Assembly (NCBI GenBank): GCA_026874595.1
Contig: CM049306.1
Span: 18,903,019 to 18,967,018 of the forward strand
Source of the DNA: Sipunculus nudus
Lineage: Eukaryota > Annelida > Sipuncula > Golfingiida > Sipunculidae
Reading direction: 5' to 3'
Length of the DNA stretch: 64,000 nt
Shown here one piece after another: positions 58,701 to 62,530 of this stretch; position 1 is the stretch's first letter; every line of letters starts with the position of its first letter. A program made the position numbers and the translations under genes. Under the pieces are notes generated by a model. The model worked only from the letters and a program-made list of their open reading frames with translations. It made no database searches and was not told where the DNA came from.

Positions 58701-61389
58701 AAAACATAGTATCCGCAAAACTCTGTTTTGGCGGATTCAATTAGTTGGATGACCTCTGACCCCATTATTTATGTGCAGATTTCACAGAGAACCAAAAAAA
58801 ACTGGTGAGAAACTTTTATGGTTAACATTCATAGCAAGTTTCATAATAATCCATTTAAATCCTTATGATTAATCATGTTGACATCAAATGGTAAATCAAC
58901 GGACATATGATATAGATGGAATAAGACTGGACTGAGGTATATGTGGTCACTGCCCATAAATAAATATTTCACATCTACAATATGGGTGTACAGTTAAATA
59001 CTGCCTTTAATTAGAAAGTTCTCTGAAACCAAGATGATCAGTTAAGCAAAAATATTCAAATGTATTAACTGGTCTTCTTTTATTGTGAAGCAGATTTTCC
59101 TCTTGTTTATACTAGTACCAAATCATTGTATCTGCATGAAGGTAGGTAAGGCTGTTTGTTGGATGTTTTTCTCAGACTATTAAGGTGAACTGTAAACATT
59201 TAGCAAAAAGCACAGATGTTACCCTACCCCCTGGAATGGCCACTAAAAACACTTGATTCTGACGAGCATTTTGCTGCTGGCATGTTTTGTGTGTGAAGGA
59301 GATCTGAGTGTCATTTTGTGTACACAGCAACTTTTACCTCAAAGCTATGTTGTCATGTCTGTCAAGAGCTTGGTAAACACTATGTCCACATCACTAGGTT
59401 TTACAGAGATCTTAACCTGCTGTAACACATGGCAGCCGATATATAAATGAGGTTCATTTAATCTTACCTAGACACCTGATAACCTGCCACTGAACGAAAA
59501 TATCAAAAATGTTTCCATTTGAATGACAATTTATTTTTAAAATTAAGAATGCATCTCATTGCGACCATCATCATCTGGGTTCTTGAAAACTGTCAACTGA
59601 CAGCACTGAGCTGACATACATTATCCTCCTGGTACATTAGATATGACTCTTGTAGAATGCTAGACATATTTGGATACCATTATCTTTTAAACAAAAACAC
59701 TAAACTGCCCAGTACACTTAAGACATATTTTTAAACTATGACTTATGAAATTAATAAAAAAGAATACCCTAATTCTTTTTATAACTTAGGTTGAATGCTA
59801 TATCAGAGGCTTTAATGTTATAGCTAAAAAAAAATAATCACAAAAAAATAAAAAAAAGACAGGCCCTTCTCTAAGAAAACCACAATTATTGTAGCCCCGT
59901 GTAACTAATTTCTAACAGTTCTGTCATAAAAATTTGAAGAATATGAAACCTTAGATATAATTCATCTCTTCACAAAAGACATTTCCTAAAAAAGCAAATA
60001 TGCAATACTGAACTAAATACAATTCAACTGTGCATATTTTTTAATATTTCATTACTGAGACGAACCACAATGGAGACCGCAAAAATGTTATCACAAAAAT
60101 ATCAATCTGACATATTATTTCACATTATACATGTCAACTGGGTGCAAACAATGCACAGTAAACAATTATTTCATAGCTAATGAACTTTGGCCGAGACAAA
60201 ATTGATCAAAACAAGGTTGAGCACTCACACTGTTTGTCACAGTGCATCCCAGACTCCATATGAATCACTTAGCAAGTCTGGTATGACTAACCCTGGTCTA
60301 TGGTACCATTAAATAGCTTTCTGGTGTGAGCTATTATCAAATGGAAACATTTTATGGCAAGTGTTTTGGTCTTCTTGTACAGTACTGATAATATAATTTT
60401 TTAATATCTTTGCCAGTTCTACTTTAAATTTGATTGAAAATTTTAAATTGATTCCACCTCTTTCAAAGCCCTGAGATACAGACAAATTGTCCTGTGTTCT
60501 CAATTATCCTAATGTTAGTAATTACAGGTATAATAAGTTAACAAGTCATCACATACACAGACACACACATAGTACATACATACACAGTGACACACCCCTC
60601 GCAGAGAACTGTTACATACTTAAGTGATTATTAAAACATTATTCTATAGTAAATTCAACCTATACAAGATCATGAATGTAAACAGGCCTTTGAAATAAGC
60701 TATCTGTCACAGCAGTCTGCTACTGACTTTACAACAATCCCATACCACAAAAATAAATGTACAAGCATGTGCCTCAAACAGTGGGAGTATACTCAACTTA
60801 CCCCTCCTGAACACCTTAGTCCATACTACCTCCACCAGAACATTTTATATATTAATCATATACACAAACCTTAAAGCTTGCCTGGCCGCCCGCTTCTGGA
60901 AAGTGCGCCAATTCCTCCACATGATAAGGGATCTGAGGGGCCCTTTAATCCTCCAACTTTGGCCTTATCGGCTTAGATGTATAATATGTACACCAGGGAG
61001 CAGTGCTCATGTATAGAGACACCGTTATGTGCACAACACTTGTTGACATTCCAATGACTTGCAGGCCTAGACTTGTTACTGAGACTAATCTGTAGGCCTG
61101 CTCGGTTACGCTCCATGCTTTATTGGAATTGGCACTGGATCAATTTTGCCGTTGTACATGTTAAGCCCTACAGGTATGTAGGAGTATCACTGGTGATAGG
61201 CCCCAGCCACAGGAATATGCTGCTGCATTCATAATTGGGAGCATGGCATGGTCTCCCTGGTACCACAGGTGTAAAGAGGACAAGGCACAGCATGAGCTGA
61301 ACCTGTTCACTGGTCCATAGAGGGTTTAATACCCCTATATAACACAATTTATTATCATGTTTCACCCTTACCATTTCTGTTTCTACTGC
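8424..61389 (-). CDS. RIM-binding-protein-like giant coiled-coil / SH3 / FN3 protein, 35 exons, 5' end missing
   Basis: Chain of 35 minus-strand exons, all with GT donors and AG acceptors and with consistent phases; their lengths sum to 8055 nt, 2684 residues plus a TAA stop. Domains, numbered from the first exon found: coiled coil about 28-1430, mixed linker 1453-1800, coiled coil 1800-2105, SH3 2268-2330, Ser/Pro/His linker, FN3 2443-2541, SH3 2575-2640, Ser/Arg tail. The C-terminal SH3 (FMAVYDYNP ... DGFYHGKVHGRKGLVP) has the DGFY.G pattern in place of the usual WW pair, typical of RIM-binding proteins. In that family the SH3 domains bind proline motifs in RIM and calcium channels at presynaptic active zones (RIMBP1/2), while RIMBP3 is a sperm-manchette protein. 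Unlike RIMBP1/2, I see one FN3 and two SH3 domains and a far longer coiled coil. A cytoplasmic scaffold role is inferred. No promoter or start codon is visible. Confidence 0.72.
8964..9038 (-). CDS. Exon 34: end of C-terminal SH3
   Basis: 25 codons, phase 0 to 0; acceptor CTTTTCAG, donor AAG|GTTTGT. VHGRKGLVPASFIEEVALLR then PKRKK. It provides G.VP..F, the closing strands, followed by a basic patch. Confidence 0.9.
9420..9554 (-). CDS. Exon 33: first part of C-terminal SH3 (RIMBP type)
   Basis: 45 codons, phase 0 to 0; acceptor ATTTCAG, donor AAG|GTAGTC. FMAVYDYNPAEHSPHDFTAS then ELALNTGDIVVTYG and PDGFYHGK. The ALYDY motif, an SP insertion in the RT loop and DGFY.G instead of WW are hallmarks I associate with RIM-binding-protein SH3 domains. 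In that family this pocket binds R-x-x-P-x-x-P peptides of RIM and voltage-gated calcium channels. Confidence 0.92.
9645..9722 (-). repeat. Possible tRNA-derived SINE fragment
   Basis: On the minus strand GGGCATAGCCTAGTGGTTAA has the look of a tRNA A box (TRGYNNARNNG), and GTGTGAACTTTGGGA about 45 bp on is a degenerate B-box-like stretch. Too degraded to be a tRNA gene. It lies in the intron before exon 33. Confidence 0.35.
10040..10303 (-). CDS. Exon 32: second half of FN3 and acidic linker
   Basis: 88 codons, phase 0 to 0; acceptor TTTCTAG, donor GTG|GTCAGT. IYINHQEKQTIDNLHLTKAI, then LDLHRRNQFSIQTLATDGQTS, which matches strands C to G of an FN3 (L....FSI.....G.TSP). An acidic Ser/Asp linker (DRDMQVDSDMSS) follows, ending DDGDRRV, directly before SH3-2. 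Confidence 0.88.
10765..10895 (-). CDS. Exon 31: first half of the FN3 domain
   Basis: 131 nt, phase 1 to 0; acceptor TTTCAG, donor AAG|GTAATT. RPAPPDHFRVERVLGRQSIL then LTWQPP: the P..P..V.R...S..L.W.PP core of fibronectin type III (Trp of strand B). It ends KVKGYK, and the next exon starts IYIN, giving the GY.IY strand-C motif. Confidence 0.88.
11158..11911. mobile_element. ~750-bp TIR element with TA flanks (Tc1/mariner-like, non-autonomous)
   Basis: Left end CTGTGGTTGGCTTTATATTT and right end (complement) CTGTTGTTGGCTTCTTATTC form imperfect terminal inverted repeats; both are bordered by TA. The internal ORFs are weak and no transposase is recognisable. TA duplication and the CTGT.GTTGGC..TATT..CGG terminus suggest a mariner-type MITE. 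It lies in the intron between exons 30 and 31. Confidence 0.65.
12021..12125 (-). CDS. Exon 30: Ser/Thr/Pro linker before FN3
   Basis: 105 nt, phase 1 to 1; acceptor TTTTTGCAG, donor CAG|GTAAGT. APVSRPSSVPAQRQTTPTSL and onward, ending ..LGESLTG; disordered linker. Confidence 0.83.
12126..13038. other. Intron between exons 29 and 30, no recognised feature
   Basis: 913 bp of unique-looking AT-rich DNA. A small perfect inverted repeat AGCTTGT..ACAAGCT near 12886-12905 is the only local structure seen. Confidence 0.5.
13039..13224 (-). CDS. Exon 29: Ser/Gly linker
   Basis: 186 nt, phase 1 to 1; acceptor CATTTTCTCAG, donor CAG|GTATGT. Encodes RPSSKRVASRDQVLAMPPRD and a Gly/Ser-rich stretch; low complexity, no domain. 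It is separated from exon 28 by over 9 kb of repeats, but phase and donor/acceptor agree. Confidence 0.83.
13800..15060. repeat. ~147-bp tandem repeat, about 8 copies
   Basis: Each unit has CTCGTCAAACGAG, a hairpin with CTCGT/ACGAG arms, then GGAAATGCTTATAACTCGGCGA, ACAGCTAGACAGGTCTAG and TTCGGCATTT. Hairpins start near 13896, 14045, 14192, 14340, 14487, 14637 and 14761. One unit (14640-14780) is about 25 bp short. Confidence 0.9.
16535..17345. repeat. Second block of the ~147-bp repeat
   Basis: Five to six more diverged copies with CTCGTCAAACGAG-like hairpins near 16542, 16688, 16986, 17133 and 17279. Separated from the first block by the ~430-bp module and a unit carrying CTCF-like motifs. 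Confidence 0.85.
17366..17380 (+). promoter_or_regulatory. CTCF-like motif (one of about twelve in the array)
   Basis: CCACTAGGGGGCGCT preceded by TGG, against the widely used vertebrate CTCF consensus TGGCCACCAGGGGGCGCTA: one mismatch in the 15-bp core. Other copies on the same strand start at 15764, 16222, 17693, 18024 (diverged), 18355, 19292, 19619, 19954, 20283, 21208 and 21539. Binding is not shown. Confidence 0.5.
18984..18997 (+). promoter_or_regulatory. RFX X-box-like motif (one of five in the array)
   Basis: GTAACCATGGTAAC fits the X-box consensus GTNRCC-N(0-3)-RGYAAC. The same word is at 20920-20933. Its reverse complement is at 13722-13735, 15625-15638 and 16369-16382. Confidence 0.4.
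19281..21200. repeat. 1.93-kb higher-order unit, copy 2
   Basis: Subunit motifs at 19292, 19619, 19954 and 20283, then the module near 20680, all about 1.93 kb after copy 1. Copy-specific differences occur, for example an inserted AATTG near 19825. Confidence 0.88.
21201..21965. repeat. Partial third higher-order unit
   Basis: Two further ~330-bp subunits (motifs at 21208 and 21539), then sequence decays to the array end. Confidence 0.8.
22362..22490 (-). CDS. Exon 28: second half of SH3-1
   Basis: 129 nt, phase 1 to 1; acceptor CTCACCAG, donor CATG|GTAAAT. Reads PKDGCGYCEAEVHGRVGLVP, then HGYLQPV, which closes the SH3. G.VP..Y is the conserved end of the fold. The canonical Trp pair is absent, as in RIM-binding-protein SH3 domains. 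A short RQQHHH stretch follows. Its downstream intron is the 9.1-kb repeat array. Confidence 0.9.
22887..23328 (-). CDS. Exon 27: basic Ser linker and first half of SH3-1
   Basis: 442 nt, phase 0 to 1; acceptor GTATTTACAG, donor TTAG|GTGAGT. A Ser/Arg/Pro linker (with RQRSKSAGS and NQRSRSAEAK, possible phosphosites) leads into the SH3: AVKDYDP (ALYDY motif, with Lys in the first Tyr place), then LEIPLTEGDTVRLLG (diverging turn and RT/n-Src region). Confidence 0.9.
23750..23905 (-). CDS. Exon 26: helix end and Ser/Pro linker
   Basis: 52 codons, DALIKCLASELRQTGKPSDL and onward, ending ..HSTPTDPK, phase 0 to 0; acceptor TTTCTTGCAG, donor AAG|GTAAGT. Confidence 0.87.
24278..24373 (-). CDS. Exon 25: end of second coiled coil
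   Basis: 32 codons, FDEMVQIKLKSQSSVAPLRA then KVIKLSHKCREK, phase 0 to 0; acceptor TTTTCAG, donor AAG|GTGAGT. The K-L-S-x-K-C-R-x-K pattern continues into exon 26; basic helical segments of this kind often precede the first SH3 of RIM-binding proteins (from memory, not verified). Confidence 0.85.
24906..25028 (-). CDS. Exon 24: second coiled coil
   Basis: 41 codons, VQSESKLTKENISLQHDLDQ and onward to ..YNHIQSK, phase 0 to 0; acceptor TTTCAATGCAG, donor AAG|GTGGGT. Confidence 0.85.
25332..25508 (-). CDS. Exon 23: second coiled coil
   Basis: 59 codons, starting HADLSNNHQALESDVEDKKS, phase 0 to 0; donor AAG|GTCAGT. The acceptor (ACACCAACCAG) has a weak pyrimidine tract, but it is the only nearby AG that keeps the frame. 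Confidence 0.8.
25710..25895 (-). CDS. Exon 22: second coiled coil
   Basis: 62 codons, phase 0 to 0; acceptor TTTCCCAG, donor CAG|GTATTA. VNESDHLTSELRHCQENCQR.. then KSCQQTIDELTDINNKYQEL, good heptads with several Cys. Confidence 0.88.
26202..27598. mobile_element. ~1.4-kb TIR element with TA flanks (non-autonomous)
   Basis: Left end CCGTAAAATCTCCACTTAAA and right end (complement) CCCTAAATCTCCACTTAAA match over about 28 bp, each bordered by TA. Inside, 'GGTGCGGTTTTAA' occurs again next to the right end. This 'TGCGGTTTTAAGTGGAGATTT' style of terminus is typical of pogo/Tigger-like DNA transposons (inference). Minus ORF 26627-26902 and plus ORF 27320-27598 do not look like transposase. It interrupts the intron between exons 21 and 22. 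Confidence 0.72.
27664..27774 (-). CDS. Exon 21: second coiled coil
   Basis: 37 codons, KSSKAAENLDQALKDMEGNA and onward, phase 0 to 0; acceptor TGCATTCAG, donor AAG|GTAAGT. A TIR transposon lies just downstream in the following intron. Confidence 0.83.
28170..28289 (-). CDS. Exon 20: second coiled coil
   Basis: 40 codons, LENEKARAQELEAKVADLLV and onward, phase 0 to 0; acceptor ATATTTACAG, donor GAG|GTGAGC. Confidence 0.85.
28681..28776 (-). CDS. Exon 19: second coiled coil
   Basis: 32 codons, EKEQELTKAKNREQEMTKQM and onward, phase 0 to 0; acceptor TCATGACAG, donor CAG|GTAAGT. Confidence 0.85.
28830..30735 (+). repeat. Tandem-core element, five ~340-bp units, ACGG microsatellite and hairpin end
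   Basis: The phrase AGGTGG..CCACCAGTCTGCAG recurs at 29024, 29362, 29703, 30040 and 30381 (spacing 337-341). The array ends in CAGACAGACAGACGGACGATGG and the hairpin TAGCTCAGAGGACTTACAGTC..CTGAGG followed by AAAA. Layout matches bivalve pearl/Helentron-associated elements. A fragment ACCCATGGGTCACGACGCTC at 28847 also occurs at the end of the 55.5-56.2 kb element. Confidence 0.85.
31030..31388 (-). CDS. Exon 18: Ser/Pro-rich linker leading into second coiled coil
   Basis: 359 nt, phase 1 to 0; acceptor ATTTTCAG, donor AAG|GTAATA. Ser- and Pro-rich, with APPPLPMSEPPPT, a potential SH3-binding polyproline stretch that could be bound by this protein's own SH3 domains (inference). It ends ..IAEINRLKDLIK, the start of the next coil. 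Confidence 0.88.
31389..32027. repeat. Intron with a dispersed-repeat fragment
   Basis: 31540-31690 reads as a run of GG-rich short phrases (ACTGATGGGACTGGACATTT, GTGGCCTTAGTATAGAGGTG) also found in part near 6180-6245 and 43660-43740. Probably a degenerate DNA-transposon end. The rest is unique. Confidence 0.3.
32028..32226 (-). CDS. Exon 17: linker, possible short helical domain
   Basis: 199 nt, phase 0 to 1; acceptor CATTGCACAG, donor GAAG|GTCAGT. Contains DSLVTLLPSGDIACLLTEED followed by YWAQIEGKPADRLGSVLSDV, then a second WKEIEG. The paired W-x-x-I-E-G sequences suggest two short helical repeats. No family recognised. Confidence 0.83.
32877..32975 (-). CDS. Exon 16: linker with basic end
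   Basis: 33 codons, phase 0 to 0; acceptor TTCCTTTTAG, donor GAAG|GTATGC. Starts HSAHRVNFVTNTPGEDMDDE and ends KIVPKRK, a short basic patch. Probably disordered. Confidence 0.78.
32976..33608. repeat. Intron with GTGGTCTTA/TGACCAC repeats
   Basis: 33290-33480 contains many copies of ACCAC/TGACCA separated by about 15-40 bp, including TGTGATGACCATCCAACTTT and GACCACTATTTTGTGGTCTT. Looks like a degraded simple or DNA-transposon repeat. Confidence 0.3.
33609..33889 (-). CDS. Exon 15: helical linker segment
   Basis: 281 nt, phase 1 to 0; acceptor TTACTCCAG, donor CAG|GTAGGG. Encodes FQAALKRLGTEHPDAYHVFL and onward, followed by an acidic, Ser/Thr-rich tail. The first part looks like a short folded helical domain; the family is not recognised. 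Confidence 0.85.
34640..35650. repeat. GGTGGCGCCACC tandem element, copy 1
   Basis: Starts with GTAGTCGACAAGTGACTAC (arms GTAGTC/GACTAC). Units of about 135-150 bp follow, with perfect GGTGGCGCCACC at 34896-34907, 35025-35036 and 35173-35184. Ends near GACCCACTAATTAG. It shares start, units and wording with 55497-56190. Confidence 0.85.
35651..36236. repeat. Module shared with 58.6 kb, then unique intron
   Basis: 35628-35750 (TTCACATGTGACCC.., GAGGAGTTCTCTGGAAAC) matches 58603-58730 closely, so it is a repeat module of its own. The remainder contains the candidate 12-nt microexon and otherwise unique DNA. Confidence 0.55.
35842..35853 (-). CDS. Candidate 12-nt microexon (VEDT insertion)
   Basis: TGGAAGATACAG lies between a strong acceptor (CCTTTTTCAG) and a good donor (CAG|GTACAT). 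It enters and leaves in phase 1, so inclusion between exons 14 and 15 would add V-E-D-T without changing frame. Not counted in the 2684-residue total. If real it is probably alternatively spliced. Confidence 0.38.
36237..36342 (-). CDS. Exon 14: start of the globular/linker region
   Basis: 106 nt, phase 0 to 1; acceptor TTTTTCAG, donor AAAAG|GTAATT. Encodes NGNISVRVHGLSGLSYNKGV and then ..LTDIITIRGGTK. This beta-prone, Cys-containing stretch is unlike the flanking coils; I do not recognise the domain. Confidence 0.82.
36343..38225. other. Intron between exons 13 and 14, no recognised feature
   Basis: 1.9 kb of AT-rich DNA. Only a weak local duplication around 37250-37325 (CTTAAT..ATACATT) was seen. 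Confidence 0.45.
38226..38297 (-). CDS. Exon 13: end of first coiled coil
   Basis: 24 codons, AYEILKENNDEVKGQLKKLH and four more, phase 0 to 0; acceptor TTTCTGCCAG, donor CAG|GTGAGT. The last strongly helical segment before the non-coil linker. Confidence 0.8.
38625..38752. repeat. 42-bp tandem repeat, 3 copies
   Basis: ATGAAAATTAAAACATTACA recurs at 38627, 38669 and 38711. The period is a multiple of 3, so a plus-strand ORF with a 14-residue repeat (M-K-I-K-T-L-H-E-N-H) appears; I read it as a repeat, not a gene. Confidence 0.85.
38843..38884 (-). CDS. Exon 12: 42-nt coiled-coil exon
   Basis: 14 codons, EKEGLQRALNSTKK, phase 0 to 0; acceptor ATGCTCAG, donor AAG|GTGGGC. Pyrimidine tract is modest (runs of TTTCTTC lie further upstream). 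Confidence 0.7.
39308..39935. repeat. Nested inverted repeats duplicating exon 11
   Basis: Copies of the string ATATGCAAAT..GTGGTAGAATTA occur at 39350-39372 (minus), 39517-39542 (plus), 39583-39606 (minus) and 39909-39931 (plus). The first two also carry the 33-nt exon with both splice sites. 39583-39620 and 39892-39931 are near-perfect 40-bp inverted repeats enclosing ~270 bp, like a foldback or MITE element. Confidence 0.75.
39327..39359 (-). CDS. Exon 11: 33-nt exon inside an inverted-repeat locus
   Basis: Eleven codons, VVELLSDFNLQ, phase 0 to 0; acceptor GCAAATTTCAG, donor CAG|GTAAGT. The peptide continues the heptads between exons 10 and 12. An inverted copy of this exon plus both splice sites lies about 180 bp away on the plus strand (39511-39577). 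Confidence 0.72.
39950..41490 (+). repeat. ~178-bp tandem-core element, about 8 units, hairpin end
   Basis: The word TTTGTCATGAAAATTTCTAT and its variants recur about every 177-181 bp (near 40146, 40323, 40500, 40679, 40857, 41038, 41217). The array ends with GACGGAAGGACGGAATGACGGAC and the hairpin ATGCCCCAGCCAC-TTT-GTGGCAGGGGCAT (41455-41483), followed by AAAAA. The left edge has GCCCCCGCCTGGGGC. Same tandem core plus ACGG plus hairpin architecture as other elements here. Confidence 0.88.
41523..41594 (-). CDS. Exon 10: coiled-coil segment
   Basis: 24 codons, phase 0 to 0; acceptor CTATTCATAG, donor AAA|GTATGC. Encodes DVCGHEVELEELESKLEKQS and four more residues, good heptads. It sits between two large tandem-repeat insertions. 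Confidence 0.8.
42060..42905 (+). repeat. ~300-bp tandem-core element, about 2.8 units, ACGG and hairpin end
   Basis: AGGTCAAGGTCACC recurs at 42102, 42406 and 42705. A perfect GGTGGCGCCACC is at 42563-42574. The end is GACGCCGGACGGACTGACGG, then the hairpin TAGCCCATCAGCC-TAA-GGGCTGAGGGCTA (42871-42899) and AAAAA. Confidence 0.85.
43194..43484 (-). CDS. Exon 9: coiled-coil segment with donor-like start
   Basis: 97 codons, phase 0 to 0, starting VSISKEAEQENTSLHQRLGR and ending ..KKLRQGM. It has no ATG near its start and would be missed by a start-based ORF search. The acceptor is followed at once by GTAAGT, giving TTCAG|GTAAGT, a splice site that could act as acceptor and donor (see findings). 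Notably GC-rich for this window. Confidence 0.88.
43485..45325. other. Intron between exons 8 and 9, mostly no recognised feature
   Basis: 43650-43750 has the GTGGCCTTAATACAGG type wording also seen at 31.6 kb. Near 45120-45160 a ~23-bp repeat (AACATGTCTTAATCA twice). No exon with open, in-phase coding was found. Confidence 0.4.
45326..46240 (-). CDS. Exon 8: long coiled-coil exon
   Basis: 305 codons, phase 0 to 0; acceptor TTTGAATAG, donor CAG|GTATGT. Begins MIELEKDREELHEMTRKDKC; the ATG falls exactly at the splice acceptor, so it is an internal Met in the full transcript, though it could serve as a start in a shorter isoform. Continuous heptads with the same recurring LExxExxLxxxI pattern as exon 7. 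Confidence 0.92.
46241..48446. other. Intron between exons 7 and 8 with a G-run and a microexon candidate
   Basis: A long G-run with TATATA (46700-46735) resembles the block at 5.55 kb. At 47866-47880 a strong acceptor (CCTTTTCTGTAG) and donor (CCG|GTAAAC) bracket 15 nt in phase 0. Otherwise unique AT-rich DNA. Confidence 0.4.
48447..48972 (-). CDS. Exon 7: coiled-coil segment
   Basis: 526 nt, phase 2 to 0; acceptor CTCTCATTAAG, donor CAG|GTACAA. Contains clear repeats of an ELExxExxLxxKVxLLE type motif, for example RIAELERSEKGLIRKVELLE. A Pro/Thr-containing break (NQEVPATPMCENPTALDSPE) interrupts the helix before the final heptads. The open frame continues upstream of the acceptor but only as intron read-through. 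Confidence 0.9.
49478..49588 (-). CDS. Exon 6: coiled-coil segment
   Basis: 111 nt, phase 2 to 2; acceptor TCATTTACAG, donor CCAG|GTAAGT. Encodes ..ELDKKVQAEAIQEQEHRVQ.. and ends in a split Ser codon (AG|C) completed by exon 7. Confidence 0.85.
50252..50349 (-). CDS. Exon 5: coiled-coil segment
   Basis: 98 nt, phase 0 to 2; acceptor at GATTTCAG, donor CCG|GTAAGA. Reads DTEYEARVQSLVKTEISSRL and onward, with the split codon CG|A restoring Arg at the next exon. The phase match to exon 6 supports it. Confidence 0.85.
50647..52560 (-). CDS. Exon 4: 1.9-kb coiled-coil exon
   Basis: 638 codons open throughout, acceptor TTCTTTTCAG, donor AAG|GTAAAA, phase 0 to 0. Begins VLTEEETNRSLNLEEQIQSL. Nearly uninterrupted heptad repeats rich in Glu, Lys, Leu, Gln and almost free of Pro, so one continuous alpha-helical rod. 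A brief break near the Asp/Gly/Ser stretch AQSEGADSDGNSTGKDNE and another near the Thr/Ser run TTDSGNITMCSDD may act as hinges. This exon is far longer than the others (most 70-300 nt), as is common when a rod is encoded by an exon that has lost introns. The antisense strand shows Ser/Leu-rich ORFs which are only shadows. Confidence 0.93.
52561..55165. other. Intron between exons 3 and 4, no recognised feature
   Basis: 2.6 kb AT-rich, with no tandem repeats or in-phase exons that I can support. Confidence 0.45.
55166..55366 (-). CDS. Exon 3: coiled-coil segment
   Basis: 67 codons, phase 0 to 0, acceptor GATTAACAG and donor CAG|GTAAAT. Starts VGQVERERDRVTERLGQLEE and ends ..QERISELQ. Heptads of Leu/Ile with charged residues between; no other domain. 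It begins the long rod. Confidence 0.85.
55497..56190. repeat. GGTGGCGCCACC tandem element, copy 2
   Basis: Begins GTAGTCGACAAGTGACTAC exactly like 34647, followed by the same GAGGCATGGATTGAGTGGCA. Perfect GGTGGCGCCACC at 55636-55647 and 55839-55850. Ends in AACAAGTGACCCATGGGTCA, also at 28.8 kb. Confidence 0.87.
57470..58590 (+). repeat. ~140-bp TGACCTTTGACC tandem element with GC-rich ACGG end and hairpin
   Basis: GACCTTGACCTTTGACC and variants recur near 57797, 57936, 58071 and 58216 (about 140 bp), with weaker units at about 57483 and 57600. The end has an unusually pure CCGG/ACGG block (58484-58520), then the hairpin TAGCCCAGCATGACT..AGTCAGCTGAGCTA (58554-58584). The terminal hairpin resembles those at 30.7 kb and 0.55 kb. 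Confidence 0.85.
58603..60869. other. Intron between exons 2 and 3, distal part
   Basis: 58603-58730 is the module shared with 35628-35750. The remaining ~2.1 kb is AT-rich with no supported feature. Confidence 0.45.
60870..60932 (-). CDS. Exon 2: 63-nt coding exon
   Basis: Acceptor CCCCTCAG and donor AAG|GTTTGT (the same donor hexamer is used by the exon ending at 8964). It encodes 21 residues beginning IPYHVEELAHFPEAGG in phase 0 at both ends. It is clearly GC-richer than the flanking AT-rich DNA, which supports real coding sequence. The predicted peptide is not coiled coil; it may be a short N-terminal cap before the rod. Confidence 0.6.
61372..61389 (-). CDS. Exon 1 of the chain: candidate 18-nt microexon (AVETEM)
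   Basis: Acceptor TTTTTGTTAG and donor ATG|GTAAGG bracket exactly 18 nt, six codons, phase 0 on both sides. It fits the frame of the following exons. The peptide is acidic and compatible with a coiled-coil flank. Too short to be proven by composition. Confidence 0.42.
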
Positions 61390-61989
61390 CTAACAAAAAG
61401 CCGTGAATGTGACCTTTATGATCCAGCAGCCTTTTTTGCACAAGATTAGGGACATTAAATGATTTTGAAAAAAAAAAAAACAAACAACATGTCATCCTAA
61501 ATCTATTATAAAGTAACCATTAATCTTAGTAGAATCAATAAATTAAACTTAAACAAACCATATCACTAGAACTCAGCCTTGACTACTTTTTTATGAAATT
61601 TTGAAAAACATACAGTAATTTTTCTTCTTGTAAGCTCCATCTTTTAAACAACTTATACTTTTACTTTTATTTAATAACTCATTGAGTAATGACTACAACC
61701 AAAATTATCTCTGGTGAAGGGCATTCAAATCATAAATTATCCCTTTTTGAGGGAAAAAATAAACTTTGGATCTGAATATGATTTAAACAAAATATTTACA
61801 TTTGACCTATACTTATCAACCAAAAATGAAATTCAATAAATGTTACACAAAGTGTAGAAGGTGGGTTCATTTGTTTCTCATTCATAAATACCTAAACCAG
61901 AATGGCTTTATTTTTGCAATGCAGAAACAGATATAATTTATGTCTTCTCCCTTTGGGTCATTCTAAAACATTAGGGGTAAAATATGCAC

Positions 61990-62530
61990 TATCTCAAAAC
62001 AATGATTCTAGATTTCAGCAGATGTTACCTTGAAGGTCAAGGCCAAGGTCATCACTTTTCCAACTCAATGAGATTTTGGTAGAAAGAAATGGTCTGTCAA
62101 ATTTTCAGGAAAAATCATCAGTACTTCCAAAGTCATAGGGGTCACAATAATTCTAGAATTGCACAAATATGACCTTTGAAGGTCAAGTTTAAGGTCACCA
62201 GTACCAAAAATATTCCGAGAACTCACTTAAAACAACATGTGTCAAGTGTGAGGGGTAATCCCTGAAACTTTTTAAAGTAATTGTGTTCACAAGACAGCAA
62301 CTATAATTTGGCTGATTTGACCCAGAAGATCCTGGACAAGGTCATCGCTTTCAAACTCTTCCAAAGTTTTCTGTAGGAATAACGAGTTTCAAATTTTTTA
62401 GGAAAATATGCAGCCCTTCAAAAGTTATTGTGTTCACAAGTTATCCTACACACAAATTCTGATGACACAGATGACAGACGATGGCACTGAAAACAACATG
62501 TATCCCCTGGAGGGGGGGGGGGGAGGGACA
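61990..62530. repeat. Degenerate GGTCAAGG-type tandem repeat with G-run end
   Basis: AAGGTCAAGGCCAAGGTCATCA, AAGGTCAAGTTTAAGGTCACCA and CAAGGTCATCGCTTTC recur at ~140-150-bp spacing, with TTCACAAG..AAAATTATTGTG-like text. It ends GACAGACGATGGCACTG and a run of G (62511-62522). Confidence 0.6.

Noticed and set aside
58583-58765. Minus-strand ORF whose protein resembles the translation near 35.7 kb (FPENSS)
   Set aside because: The likeness is explained by the nucleotide repeat module present at both places; no sign of purifying selection on protein can be seen from two copies.
59466-59487. 22-nt stretch between CGTTCAG and GTAAGA
   Set aside because: Length is not a multiple of three and would shift the frame between phase-0 exons.
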